Below are positions 26,503-34,754 of a DNA stretch of 64,000 bases, piece by piece. Location of the stretch: the NCBI GenBank assembly GCA_024236415.1, contig JACKKN010000019.1, positions 7,692-71,691 on the forward strand. The letters run 5' to 3'. Position numbers and translations under genes: made by a program. The stretch's first letter is position 1; the number at the start of each line of letters is the position of its first letter. The DNA comes from Hyphomicrobiales bacterium. GTDB lineage: Bacteria; Pseudomonadota; Alphaproteobacteria; Rhodospirillales; JACKKN01. The notes below the pieces were generated by a model that did no database searches, was not told where the DNA came from, and saw nothing but the letters and a program-made list of their open reading frames with translations.

Positions 26503-27060
26503 TTATTCTTCGCGCCATTTGATGGAGCAGCCCATGCTGGCGATCTGCTCCGCCGGGCCCTGGCCGGTCTCGGCCACCTGGCACATGGCCAGGAACAGGT
26601 CGCGCCGCGCGTCGGCCGGCCCCGGGTCCTTGCGCGAGGCGTCCAGGCGGCCGCGGTACTGCAGTTCCATGTCGGCGTTGAAGCCGAAGAAGTCGGGGGT
26701 GCAGACGGCGTCCCAGGCCCGGCCCACCTGCTGGGTCTCGTCCAGCAGGTAGGGGAAGGTGAATCCGTTGGCGGCGGCCACCCGGGCCATGTTGTCGAAC
26801 GAATCCTCGGGGTAGTCGGTGGGGTCGTTGCTCATGATCGCGGCGACGCCGATGCCCTTCTCCTGCAACGCGCGGGCGTCGCGCACCAGGCGGTCCAGGA
26901 TCGCCTTGACGTAGGGGCAGTGGTTGCAGATGAACATGACCAGGGTGCCCTTGGGCCCCTTCACGTCGTCCAGGGTATAGGTCCGGCCGTCGGTGGCCTT
27001 GAGGCTGAACCCGGGCGGTCGCCAGCCGAAATCGCAGACGGGGGGTTGCAGGGAAACCAT
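26503..27060 (-). CDS. thioredoxin-fold (AhpC/TSA-like) protein
   Basis: 185 residues with no signal peptide. The thioredoxin-like fold has an active-site-like CNHC (45-48) in FICNHCPYVKAI. Family members of this type (often labelled thioredoxin family protein or redoxin) share the NHCPYV sequence, followed by the peroxiredoxin-like GIGVAAIMSNDPTDYPEDS and a conserved CTPDFFGF. It may be a thiol oxidoreductase or peroxidase in the cytoplasm; the partner is unknown. It is divergent from the small lipoprotein gene at 27215 and upstream of yfgM, with 113 bp between. Confidence 0.85.
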   Translation of the reverse strand: MVSLQPPVCDFGWRPPGFSLKATDGRTYTLDDVKGPKGTLVMFICNHCPYVKAILDRLVRDARALQEKGIGVAAIMSNDPTDYPEDSFDNMARVAAANGFTFPYLLDETQQVGRAWDAVCTPDFFGFNADMELQYRGRLDASRKDPGPADARRDLFLAMCQVAETGQGPAEQIASMGCSIKWREE

Positions 27061-27214
27061 GCCGTGTCCTCCGGTCGATCTGTTGCGCAGTCGCTGCGGT
27101 GTTGTTGGTTCGGCTCCTGTTAGCGAGAATCCACCGGGCGATCAAGGTTAACTGCGGCTTAACCAAAGGTGGCGGACAATGGGCCAAGACCGAAAACCAA
27201 CGGAGGTGGCCCCC

Positions 27215-27538
27215 ATGCGGCGTCTCGCCCTTGTCCTCGGCGTCCTCGCGTGCGCCGGCTGTACCGACTTCGCCCTGCTGGACGGCGGCGCCGTGGTGGC
27301 AACGGACAAGACCATCGGCGACCATGTGGTGTCCCTGTTCTCGGGCAAGAACTGCTCCACCGTGCGCGCCGAGCAGGGCTTCACCTACTGCGAGGAGGAC
27401 GAGCCCCGCATCACCCCCGCCGTGCACTGCTACCGCACGCTGGGCACCGTCACCTGTTACGACCAGCCCGACCCCACCCGCGATCCCCGCGAGGAGGTGG
27501 GCCTGAACCAGCACAACACCAAGGGCCGTGCGCGGTAG
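27215..27538 (+). CDS. small lipoprotein with four extra cysteines
   Basis: 107 residues from ATG 27215, chosen because of GGAGGTGG just upstream and because the signal peptide then starts correctly. The lipobox is LACAGC (Cys16). The mature part contains cysteines in GKNCSTVR, FTYCEED, AVHCYRT and TVTCYDQ, which could form two disulfides. There is no known domain. The function is unknown; it may be part of the following Sel1 gene's transcript (45-bp gap). Confidence 0.8.
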   Translation: MRRLALVLGVLACAGCTDFALLDGGAVVATDKTIGDHVVSLFSGKNCSTVRAEQGFTYCEEDEPRITPAVHCYRTLGTVTCYDQPDPTRDPREEVGLNQHNTKGRAR

Positions 27539-27583
27539 CTGCGCCGCCGTGCCCGCCGTTTTCCCCGTGCCGCCCGCGGCGCC

Positions 27584-28330
27584 ATGAACCGGCAGATCGT
27601 GATCGCGGTCCTGGCGGCGGCGGTGCTGGCCGCGGCCGGCGCCGCCGGCTGGTGGTTCTGGCCCCAGGCCGAGGTGGTGGTGGACCCGCGCGCCGCGGCC
27701 CAGGCGGCGGAATTCCGCCAGGTCAGGGCGCGGGCCGAGGCCGGCGACATCCGCGCCGCCCTGCGCCTGGGCCTGATGTACCGCGACGGCGAGGGCACCG
27801 ACCCGGACCCCGCCGCCGGCGTGCCGTGGCTGCGCAAGGCGGCCGAGGCCGGCCTGGGCGCGGCCCAGTACGCCCTGGGCCGGGCCCTGGAGGACGGCCT
27901 GGGGGTCAAGCCCGACCCCTTCCGCGCCGCCGAGTGGTACCGCCTGGCCGCCACCCTGCACCACGACCCCGACGCCGAGCTGGCCCTGGGGCAGCTCTAT
28001 TTCCACGGCCGCGGCCTGGCCCAGAGCTTCGGCGACGCCGCCGAGTGGTACCTGCGGGCGGCGGCCCAGGGGCAGCCCCTGGCGCTGTACCTGGTGGGCG
28101 CCATGTACGAGGAGGGCTGGGGTGTGGGCCGCGACCTGGTGCAGGCCTATGTCTGGTACACCCTGTCGCTGGACCACCTGGACGTGGTCAAGGCCGCCAG
28201 CCGCCGCTACGACCCCAAGGCGTCGCGCAGGAAGGTGGCGGCGCAGATGACCCGCCGCCAGGTGGAGCTGGCCGAGCGCGAGGTGGCGCGCTGGCGCCAA
28301 CGCCACGCGAAGCAGACCCCCCGGCCATGA
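27584..28330 (+). CDS. membrane-anchored Sel1-repeat protein
   Basis: 248 residues. An N-terminal membrane helix (about 4-24) anchors four Sel1-like TPR repeats (about 48-205). These show the family pattern AxxxLGxMYxxGxGxxxDxxxAxxWxxxAA: LRLGLMYRDGEGTDPD, AQYALGRALEDGLGVKPD, LALGQLYFHGRGLAQS and LVGAMYEEGWGVGRD. A charged helical tail follows. Sel1 proteins act as adaptors in signalling or envelope complexes. It starts 45 bp after the lipoprotein gene and 68 bp before the HAD gene. Confidence 0.87.
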   Translation: MNRQIVIAVLAAAVLAAAGAAGWWFWPQAEVVVDPRAAAQAAEFRQVRARAEAGDIRAALRLGLMYRDGEGTDPDPAAGVPWLRKAAEAGLGAAQYALGRALEDGLGVKPDPFRAAEWYRLAATLHHDPDAELALGQLYFHGRGLAQSFGDAAEWYLRAAAQGQPLALYLVGAMYEEGWGVGRDLVQAYVWYTLSLDHLDVVKAASRRYDPKASRRKVAAQMTRRQVELAEREVARWRQRHAKQTPRP

Positions 28331-28398
28331 CCGTTGTTGCCTGAAACCGCCCGACGGAGTACATCCTTGCCGTTGCGAAACCGACAGGAGGACGGCAC

Positions 28399-29157
28399 GT
28401 GGGCGGCAAGTTGAAGGCGGTGACCTTCGATTTCTGGGACACCATCGTCAAGGACGATTCCGACGAGGCGGTGCGCGCCGCCCGGGGGCTGCGCTCCAAG
28501 TACGACGAGCGGCGATACCTGATCTGGCAGGCCCTGGACCGCCAGGCGCCGACCAGCCTGGACGACGTGCGCCTGGCCTTCAGCGTGGCCGACGCCGCCT
28601 TCATCACCGCCTGGAAGGCCTATTCGGTGACCTGGACCCTGGAGGAGCGCATCGCTATGATCCTCAAGGGCATGGACCGCACCCTGCCCGACGACGATGT
28701 GGCCGGCCTGGTGGACGCCATCGGCCGCATGGAGGCCGACATCCCGCCCGACCTGCTGCCCGGCATCGCCGACGCCATCGCCGAGCTGGCGACCCGCTAC
28801 AAGCTGTGCATCGTCTCGGACACCATCGTCACGCCGGGCCTGTACCTGCGCCAGGCCCTGGCCAACCACGGCCTGAAGCCCCATTTCACCGGCTTCGTCT
28901 ATTCCGACGAGGTCGGCCATTCCAAGCCGCACCGCGCCATGTTCGACGAGGCGGCGCGGCAACTGGGCACCGATTTTTCCGAGATGGTGCACATCGGCGA
29001 CCGCGACCAGAAGGACGTTCAGGGGCCGCACGCCCTGGGCATGAAGGCGGTGCTGTACACCGGCTCGCGCGACCACGACAAGGCGACCACCACCGCCGAC
29101 GCCATCTGCGAGACCCACGCCGACCTGCCGGCGATCATCGATTCCCTGGCCGCGTAG
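28399..29157 (+). CDS. HAD-superfamily hydrolase
   Basis: 252 residues from GTG 28399, with an ACAGGAGG ribosome site. HAD motifs are in order: motif I TFDFWDTIV (nucleophile Asp11, acid Asp14), motif II IVSDT, motif III lysine in HSKPHRAMF, motif IV HIGDRDQKDV. The alpha-helical cap between motif I and II puts it in subclass I (phosphatase or dehalogenase type). The substrate is not evident. It is 12 bp upstream of the first amidotransferase gene, and the four plus-strand genes from here to 31698 are packed like one operon. Confidence 0.9.
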   Translation: MGGKLKAVTFDFWDTIVKDDSDEAVRAARGLRSKYDERRYLIWQALDRQAPTSLDDVRLAFSVADAAFITAWKAYSVTWTLEERIAMILKGMDRTLPDDDVAGLVDAIGRMEADIPPDLLPGIADAIAELATRYKLCIVSDTIVTPGLYLRQALANHGLKPHFTGFVYSDEVGHSKPHRAMFDEAARQLGTDFSEMVHIGDRDQKDVQGPHALGMKAVLYTGSRDHDKATTTADAICETHADLPAIIDSLAA

Positions 29158-29169
29158 GGGGAGGGCGAC

Positions 29170-30036
29170 ATGGCCGCGCAGAACCCCCGCATCCTGATCG
29201 TCGACGGCTATACCAAGGCCGCCCGCGACGAGCTGGCCGCCGGCGGCGCCACCCCGGCGGCGTACCAGTACCGGGCCATGCTGGAACGGCTGATGCCGGG
29301 GCTGGAGACCGACATCCTGTTCCCGGCCGACCCGGGCGCCGCCTTTCCCGCCGGCGCCGCCCTGGCCGACTACGACGGCGTCGCCTGGACCGGGTGCAGC
29401 CTGACCGTGTACGAGGACGTGCCCGAGGTGCGGGTGCAGCTGGACTTCGCCCGCGCCGCCTTCGCCGCCGGTGTGCCCAGCTTCGGGTCCTGCTGGGCGG
29501 CGCAGATCGCGGTCGTCGCCGCCGGCGGCATCGTGCAGGCCAACCCGCGCGGCCGCGAGATGGGGGTGGCGCGCAAGATCGCCCTGTCCACCGCCGGGCG
29601 CGGCCATCCCATGTACGAGGGCAAGGCGGCCGTGTTCGACGCCTTCATCAGCCACGTGGACGAGATCACCCACCTGCCGCCCGGCGCCGTGTGCCTGGCC
29701 GGCAACGCCTTCTCGTCGATCCAGGCGGTGACCGTGACCCACCAGGGCGGCACCTTCTGGGCGGTCCAGTACCACCCCGAGTACGACCTGCGCGAGATGG
29801 CGCGCCTGACCCACTGCCGCACCAAGAAGCTGGTCGAACTGGGCTTCTTCGCCGATGCCGATGCGGCGGCCGACTACGTCAACCTGCTGGAAACCCTGCA
29901 CCAGGACCCGTCGCGCCAGGACCTTGCCTGGCTGCTGGGGATCGACGACGATATCCTGAACGAGGACGTCAAGCGCCTGGAGGTCCGCAACTGGCTCGAG
30001 CGCCTGGTGATCCCGACCATGGTGAGACGGCGATAG
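29170..30036 (+). CDS. class I glutamine amidotransferase-like protein, copy 1
   Basis: 288 residues. It has a GATase1 fold with nucleophile Cys108 in FGSCWAAQ and the His/Glu dyad in QYHPEYD, so the hydrolase triad is complete. No synthetase domain is fused, unlike GuaA. After the core, a C-terminal extension (about 215-288) with DLAWLLGIDDDIL is shared with the next gene. It probably hydrolyses gamma-glutamyl amides or supplies ammonia to an unidentified partner. The next gene encodes a clear paralogue, so the pair arose by tandem duplication. Confidence 0.88.
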   Translation: MAAQNPRILIVDGYTKAARDELAAGGATPAAYQYRAMLERLMPGLETDILFPADPGAAFPAGAALADYDGVAWTGCSLTVYEDVPEVRVQLDFARAAFAAGVPSFGSCWAAQIAVVAAGGIVQANPRGREMGVARKIALSTAGRGHPMYEGKAAVFDAFISHVDEITHLPPGAVCLAGNAFSSIQAVTVTHQGGTFWAVQYHPEYDLREMARLTHCRTKKLVELGFFADADAAADYVNLLETLHQDPSRQDLAWLLGIDDDILNEDVKRLEVRNWLERLVIPTMVRRR

Positions 30037-30046
30037 GAGCACCCCT

Positions 30047-30952
30047 GTGACGGCACCGCGGATCCTGCTGGTCGACGGCGCCCCGCCCGGTCCCCGGGAG
30101 AATTTGATCAGGATCGGCGGCACGCCCGGCTGGCTGCTGTACGAGCAGGCCGTGGCCCACGTGGCGCCCGACTTCGCCTGCGACCGGGTGCAGCCCGCCG
30201 ACCCCGACTGCAGCCTGCCCGCCGGCGCCGCCCTGGCCGACTACGACGGCGCCATCATGCCCGGCTCGGCCCTGCACGTATACGACGACGAACCCCAGGT
30301 GACCCGCCAGTTGGACTTCGCCCGCGCCCTGTTCGAGGCCGGCGTGCCCATGTTCGGCGCCTGCTGGGGCACCCAGGTGGCCTGCGTGGTGGCCGGCGGC
30401 GCCGTGGCCGCCAGCCAGTGGGGCCGCGAGATCGGCATCGCCCGCAAGATCGCCCTGACCGCCGCCGGCCGCGGCCACCCCCTGTACGCCGGCAAGGCGC
30501 CGGTGTTCGACGGCATCGCGTTTCACCTGGACGAGATCACCCACCTGCCGCCGGGCGGGGTGGTGCTGTCCGGCAACCGCCACAGCGCGGTCCAGGCCCT
30601 GACCTTCATCCACCGCGGCAATGTGTTCTGGGGGGTGCAGTACCACCCCGAGTTCACGGTCAACCAGATCGCCCGCCTGTACGACCTGCTGCGCGAACGC
30701 ATGCTCAGCGAGAACCTGTTCGCCACCGACGCCGACATCACCGCCTATATCGCCAAGCTGGACGCCCTGCGCCTGGACCCGACGGGCCGGCGCGACCTGG
30801 GCTGGCTGCTGGGCATCGACGACGACATCCTGGACCCCGACATCCGCACCCGCGAGCTGGCCAACTGGATCACGCACCGGGTGCGCCCGGCCATGGCGGC
30901 GCGGCGGCGGTCGCGGCCCTGGGTCCGGCCGGCCGCCCTGGCGGCCGATTGA
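30047..30952 (+). CDS. class I glutamine amidotransferase-like protein, copy 2
   Basis: 301 residues from GTG 30047, with AGGAG upstream, 10 bp after copy 1. Catalytic Cys106 sits in FGACWGTQ and the dyad is in QYHPEFT. It matches copy 1 along its whole length (LPAGAALADYDG, GREIGIARKIAL, DEITHLPPG, LGWLLGIDDDIL), but the nucleophile elbow is the more usual CWGTQ against CWAAQ in copy 1. A basic C-terminal tail is extra. The stop overlaps the start of the downstream hydrolase by one base (TGATG), pointing to coupled expression. Confidence 0.88.
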   Translation: MTAPRILLVDGAPPGPRENLIRIGGTPGWLLYEQAVAHVAPDFACDRVQPADPDCSLPAGAALADYDGAIMPGSALHVYDDEPQVTRQLDFARALFEAGVPMFGACWGTQVACVVAGGAVAASQWGREIGIARKIALTAAGRGHPLYAGKAPVFDGIAFHLDEITHLPPGGVVLSGNRHSAVQALTFIHRGNVFWGVQYHPEFTVNQIARLYDLLRERMLSENLFATDADITAYIAKLDALRLDPTGRRDLGWLLGIDDDILDPDIRTRELANWITHRVRPAMAARRRSRPWVRPAALAAD

Positions 30953-31698
30953 TGGCGCCGCGGCCGGTCTTCGTCTTCGCCCACGGGCTGTTCGGGTTCG
31001 AGAAGATCTCCCTTCCCGGCTACCCCATCCACTACTACCGCGGCCTGGCCGACGAGCTGGCGCACATGGGCGTGCCGGCGGTGTTCCCCAAGGTGTCCAG
31101 CCGCGACGGGGTCGCCGACCGGGCCCGCGACTTGGCGGCGCGCATCGCCCGCCTGCGCGCCGACACCCTGGTCCTGGTGGGCACCAGCATGGGCGGCCTG
31201 GACGCCCGCTACCTGGCCGCCCACCTGGACCCGGACCGGCGGGTGCGCGCCGTGGTCACCGTCGGCACGCCGCACCGGGGCAGTTCGGCCGCCGACGACA
31301 CCATGGCCGGCGCCGGGCCGCGCACCTGGCTGGCCCGGATGTTCTTCGACGCCTCCATCGGCGACCTGACCGGCGACGCCTGCCGCGCCTTCAATGACGC
31401 CGTGCCGGACCGGCCCGACGTGGTCTACCGCTCCCACGCCGCCGCCCGGCCGGTGGGCGAGCTGTCCCTGCACCTGCGTGCCATGGGTCGCCTGATCGCG
31501 GCACGGGAGGGGCCCAACGACGGTCTGGTGGCGGTGTCCTCGGCGCAATGGGGGATCGCCTCGCCGACCCTGCGCGCCGACCACATGGAGCTGATCGGCT
31601 GGAGCTTCGCCCCGGCCAGCGCCGCCGCCGCCCGGCCGTTCGACCACCTGGCCCTGTTCCGCGGCATCGTCGCCCGGGCGCTGCAGGACCTGGCGTAG
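30952..31698 (+). CDS. lipase-like alpha/beta hydrolase
   Basis: 248 residues from ATG 30952. The alpha/beta-hydrolase fold has the oxyanion start FVFAHGLFGFEK, the nucleophile elbow GTSMGGLDAR and TPHRGSS after it, typical of bacterial triacylglycerol lipases and esterases. The acid and histidine are likely in GPNDGLVAVSSA and ADHMELIGW. No signal peptide is seen, so it should be cytoplasmic. It is the last gene of the HAD/amidotransferase run and ends 6 bp from the convergent GFA gene. Confidence 0.86.
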   Translation: MAPRPVFVFAHGLFGFEKISLPGYPIHYYRGLADELAHMGVPAVFPKVSSRDGVADRARDLAARIARLRADTLVLVGTSMGGLDARYLAAHLDPDRRVRAVVTVGTPHRGSSAADDTMAGAGPRTWLARMFFDASIGDLTGDACRAFNDAVPDRPDVVYRSHAAARPVGELSLHLRAMGRLIAAREGPNDGLVAVSSAQWGIASPTLRADHMELIGWSFAPASAAAARPFDHLALFRGIVARALQDLA

Positions 31699-31704
31699 TC
31701 CGCC

Positions 31705-32121
31705 CTACCAGGCGTCGATGCCGTGGCGGTGGTCGTCGTGCCGGGGCAGGCCGTCGGCGATGTCGTAGTAGTCGCCGTGCTCGCCGGCGAAGATGTGGGC
31801 GGCCAGGCGCAGGCCCGTGGGCTTGTCCAGGGTGCCGGCATGGATGGACACGCGGTCCAGCCCGTCGCCCCGGTAGAACAGGCTGGAACCGCAGGTGGCG
31901 CAGAAGCCCCGCTGCGCCCAGTCCGACGAGCGGAACCAGGTCAGGCCCCGGTCCTCGGTCAGCGCGAAGTCCCCCAGCCGCGCCGCCGTGGCGGCGACGA
32001 AGTGGCCGCTGGTGCGGCGGCACTGGTCGCAGTGGCAGGCGATGACCGGGCGCAGGGGTCCGGTGACGCGGTAGCGCACGGCGCCGCACAGGCAGCCGCC
32101 GGTGTGCGCCTCGCCGGCCAT
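31705..32121 (-). CDS. GFA-family (glutathione-dependent formaldehyde-activating-like) protein
   Basis: 138 residues. The zinc-binding cysteines of the GFA/CENP-V fold are visible: GGCLCGAVRY, CHCDQCRRTSG and CATCGSSLFY. Family members bind zinc; some accept S-hydroxymethylglutathione, but most are of unknown role. The start codon overlaps the stop of the Fe-dependent dehydrogenase gene (TGATG), so it is the last gene of a six-gene minus-strand run. Its presence next to two aldehyde/alcohol enzymes may point to a reactive aldehyde intermediate (inference). Confidence 0.87.
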   Translation of the reverse strand: MAGEAHTGGCLCGAVRYRVTGPLRPVIACHCDQCRRTSGHFVAATAARLGDFALTEDRGLTWFRSSDWAQRGFCATCGSSLFYRGDGLDRVSIHAGTLDKPTGLRLAAHIFAGEHGDYYDIADGLPRHDDHRHGIDAW

Positions 32122-33284
32122 CACAGGCGTCCTTCCAGGGCCGCCTCGTAGATGCCGCGCAGGTCGGCGGCGGCGGCGGGCACCGGGTTCGAGGCGTTGG
32201 GCGGGTCCACTTCGGCCTTGGCCGCCAGTTCGTCCAGGCGGCCTTCCTCGATGCCCAGGGCGACAGCGGTATGCGGGATTCCCAGCTCCTCGCGCAGGTC
32301 GAGCACCCAGTCCAGCACCGCCGTGAACGACGGGTTGGGCAGGCCCAGCAGGCGCGCCAGGCGGGCCATGCGGTCCTCGATGGCCGGCCGGTTGTAGACC
32401 ATGACGTAGGGGGTGAAGACGGCGTTGGTCAGGCCGTGGTGGGTGTCGTAGAGGGCGCTGACCGGGTGGCTCAGGGCGTGGATGGCGCCCAGGCCTTTCT
32501 GGAACGCGGTCGCGCCCATGGACGAGGCCACCAGCATGTGGGCGCGGGCCTCGACGTTGCCGCCGTCGCGGCAGGCGGTGGGCAGCCAGGTCTTGATTAG
32601 GCGCAGGCCCTCCAGCGCGATGCCCTCGGCCATGGGGTGGTAGCCGGTGGCGCACAGGGCTTCCAGGTTGTGGGTCAGGGCGTCGATCCCGGTGGCCGCC
32701 GTGATGTGCGGCGGCAGGCCGGTGGTCAGCTCGGGGTCGGCGATGACGATGCCGGGCAGCATCTTGGGGTGGAAGATGATCTTCTTGGTGTGGGTCGACT
32801 CGTCGGTGACCACGGCGGCGCGGCCGACCTCGGACCCGGTGCCGGCGGTGGTGGGCACGCCGACGATCGGCGCGATGGCCCGGGCGTCGGCGCGGGTCCA
32901 CCAGTCACCGATGTCCTCGAAGTCCCAGATCGGGCGGGTCTGCCCGGCCATGAAGGCGATGGCCTTGGCCGCGTCCAGGCCCGAGCCGCCGCCGAAGGCG
33001 ATGACCCCGTCGTGGCCGCCGTCTTTGAAAGACTTGACCCCGGCTTCCACGTTGGCGCTGACCGGGTTCGGCCGCACGTCGCTGAACAGGCCGGTGGGCA
33101 GGCCGGCGGCCTGGTTGGCGGCGATGGCGTCGCGCACCATGGGCAGGGCGGCCAGCCCCGGGTCGGTGACCAGCAGCGGCCGCGCCATGCCCAGCGCCTT
33201 GCAGGCGTCGGCCAGCTCGGCGATGCGCCCGGCGCCGAAGCGGATCGTGGTCGGGTAGTTCCAGTTGCCCACCAGGTCGGTCAT
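32121..33284 (-). CDS. iron-dependent (group III) alcohol dehydrogenase
   Basis: 387 residues from ATG 33284 (GAGGAGGG ribosome site). It is a Fe-ADH with NAD-binding GGGSGLDAAKA (98-108), TTAGTGSEV, and metal ligands Asp201, His205, His269 and His283 in the same spacing as E. coli FucO (DALTH, IHALSHP, HHGLTNA). It should oxidise an alcohol to an aldehyde or the reverse with NAD(P). It follows the aldehyde dehydrogenase gene by 17 bp, so together they could run alcohol to aldehyde to acid. The substrate is unknown. Confidence 0.93.
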   Translation of the reverse strand: MTDLVGNWNYPTTIRFGAGRIAELADACKALGMARPLLVTDPGLAALPMVRDAIAANQAAGLPTGLFSDVRPNPVSANVEAGVKSFKDGGHDGVIAFGGGSGLDAAKAIAFMAGQTRPIWDFEDIGDWWTRADARAIAPIVGVPTTAGTGSEVGRAAVVTDESTHTKKIIFHPKMLPGIVIADPELTTGLPPHITAATGIDALTHNLEALCATGYHPMAEGIALEGLRLIKTWLPTACRDGGNVEARAHMLVASSMGATAFQKGLGAIHALSHPVSALYDTHHGLTNAVFTPYVMVYNRPAIEDRMARLARLLGLPNPSFTAVLDWVLDLREELGIPHTAVALGIEEGRLDELAAKAEVDPPNASNPVPAAAADLRGIYEAALEGRL

Positions 33285-33301
33285 CGTCTTTCGTTCCCTC
33301 C

Positions 33302-34687
33302 TCAAAGCGCCGTGCGCAGGTGATAGGACTTGGGCCGGGTCAGGTGCTCGTACCCGACGCGGGACAGGGTGCAGCCGCGGCCCGACTGCTTGACCCCGGT
33401 CCAGGCCAGGGCCGGGTCCAGGTAGTCGCAGCGGTTCATGAACCAGGTGCCGGTCTGGACCGCGTCGCCGATGGCCACCGCGGCGTCCGCGTCGCGGGTC
33501 CAGACCGAGGCGGTGAGGCCGAAGGCGCTGTCGTTCATCAGGCGCACGGCCTGGTCGTCGTCGGCCACCTTCATGATGCCCACCACGGGGCCGAAGCTCT
33601 CCTCGGTCATCACCGCCATGGCATGGTCCACGTCCACCAGCACCTGGGGCGCCAGGTACGGCGTGCCGTCCCGCGCCGCCGGGAATCCGGCCGGGTCGAC
33701 CAGGGCCCGGGCGCCGGCCGCCACGGCGGCGGCGGTCTGGCCGCGCACCAGGTCGGCGGCCGCGGTGCGCACCAGGGGGCCCAGGGTGGTGGCCGGGTCC
33801 AGCGGGTCGCCCAGGACGTAGCCGCGCACCAGCTCGGCCGCGCCGGCGACGAAGGCGTCGTAGACGTCGGCGTGGACGTAGACCCGCTCGATGCCGCAGC
33901 AGGACTGGCCCGAATTGAAGAAGGCGCCGTCGACCACGTTCTCGACGGCGTGGTCCAGGTCGGCGTCGGCGCGCACATAGGCCGGGTCCTTGCCGCCCAG
34001 TTCCAGCCCCACGCCCTTGAAGCGGCCGGCGGCGGCGCGCTCGACCATGGCGCCGCCGGGCACCGAGCCGGTGAAGGCGACGAAGTCCACGGCGTCGTCG
34101 GCGATGACCTTTTCCGTGTCGTCGTGGCTGAGGTGCAGGAACTGGAACACGCCGCCGGGCAGGCCGGCGGCGGCGAAGGCGTCGTGGATACGCTCGGCGC
34201 ACAGGGGGGTCTGGGCCGAATGCTTCAGGATCACCGCGTTGCCGGCCATGATCGCCGGCACGATGGAGTTGACGGCGGTCAGGTAGGGGTAGTTCCAGGG
34301 CGCCACCGTGAACACCACGCCCAGGGGCTCGCGCCGGACGTAGCGGGTGAAGCCCGCCTTGGGGCCGGCGTCCAGCGGCGCCAGGGCGTCGCCGGCGATG
34401 GCGATCATGTGCCGCGCCCGCTCCTCGAAGCCGCCAACCTCGCCGGGCGCGTAGCGCACGGGGCGGCCCATCTGCCACGAAATCTCGGCGGCGATGGCCT
34501 CCTTTTCGGCGACGAAGGCGTCCACGGCGCGGGTGCAGAAGGCGGCGCGGTCGGCCACCGGCACGCGGCGCCAGGCGGCCTGGGCGGCGCGGGCGCGGTC
34601 CAGGGCGGCGGCGATTTGGCCGCCGTCGGCGAAGTCGCGCTCGACATAGACGCGGCCGTCGACGGGGGAGATGGTTTTCAGGGACAT
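33302..34687 (-). CDS. aldehyde dehydrogenase family protein
   Basis: 461 residues, somewhat shorter than the usual 480-500, yet complete. Key parts are present: APWNYPY, the general base Glu229 in GLELGGKDP, and catalytic Cys263 in FFNSGQSCCG. The C-terminus (SGRGCTLSRVGYEHLTRPKSYHLR) is like the succinate-semialdehyde/betaine-type branch. It oxidises an aldehyde to an acid with NAD(P). It lies between the MFS gene (67 bp) and the Fe-ADH gene in the same run as the glutamine-synthetase-like ligase, as in gamma-glutamylated amine degradation. Confidence 0.93.
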   Translation of the reverse strand: MSLKTISPVDGRVYVERDFADGGQIAAALDRARAAQAAWRRVPVADRAAFCTRAVDAFVAEKEAIAAEISWQMGRPVRYAPGEVGGFEERARHMIAIAGDALAPLDAGPKAGFTRYVRREPLGVVFTVAPWNYPYLTAVNSIVPAIMAGNAVILKHSAQTPLCAERIHDAFAAAGLPGGVFQFLHLSHDDTEKVIADDAVDFVAFTGSVPGGAMVERAAAGRFKGVGLELGGKDPAYVRADADLDHAVENVVDGAFFNSGQSCCGIERVYVHADVYDAFVAGAAELVRGYVLGDPLDPATTLGPLVRTAAADLVRGQTAAAVAAGARALVDPAGFPAARDGTPYLAPQVLVDVDHAMAVMTEESFGPVVGIMKVADDDQAVRLMNDSAFGLTASVWTRDADAAVAIGDAVQTGTWFMNRCDYLDPALAWTGVKQSGRGCTLSRVGYEHLTRPKSYHLRTAL

Positions 34688-34754
34688 GGTCGCGGGGTCC
34701 GTGATGGAGGGTGGGGAATCCCGCGTTTAGCACACCGGCCCGGCGGCGTCGAAA

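Noticed and set aside
28399..29157. HAD gene as phosphonoacetaldehyde hydrolase (PhnX) to match the PbfA-like enzyme
   Set aside because: PhnX has a different motif I region (FDWAGT) and a Schiff-base lysine in its cap; neither is present here.
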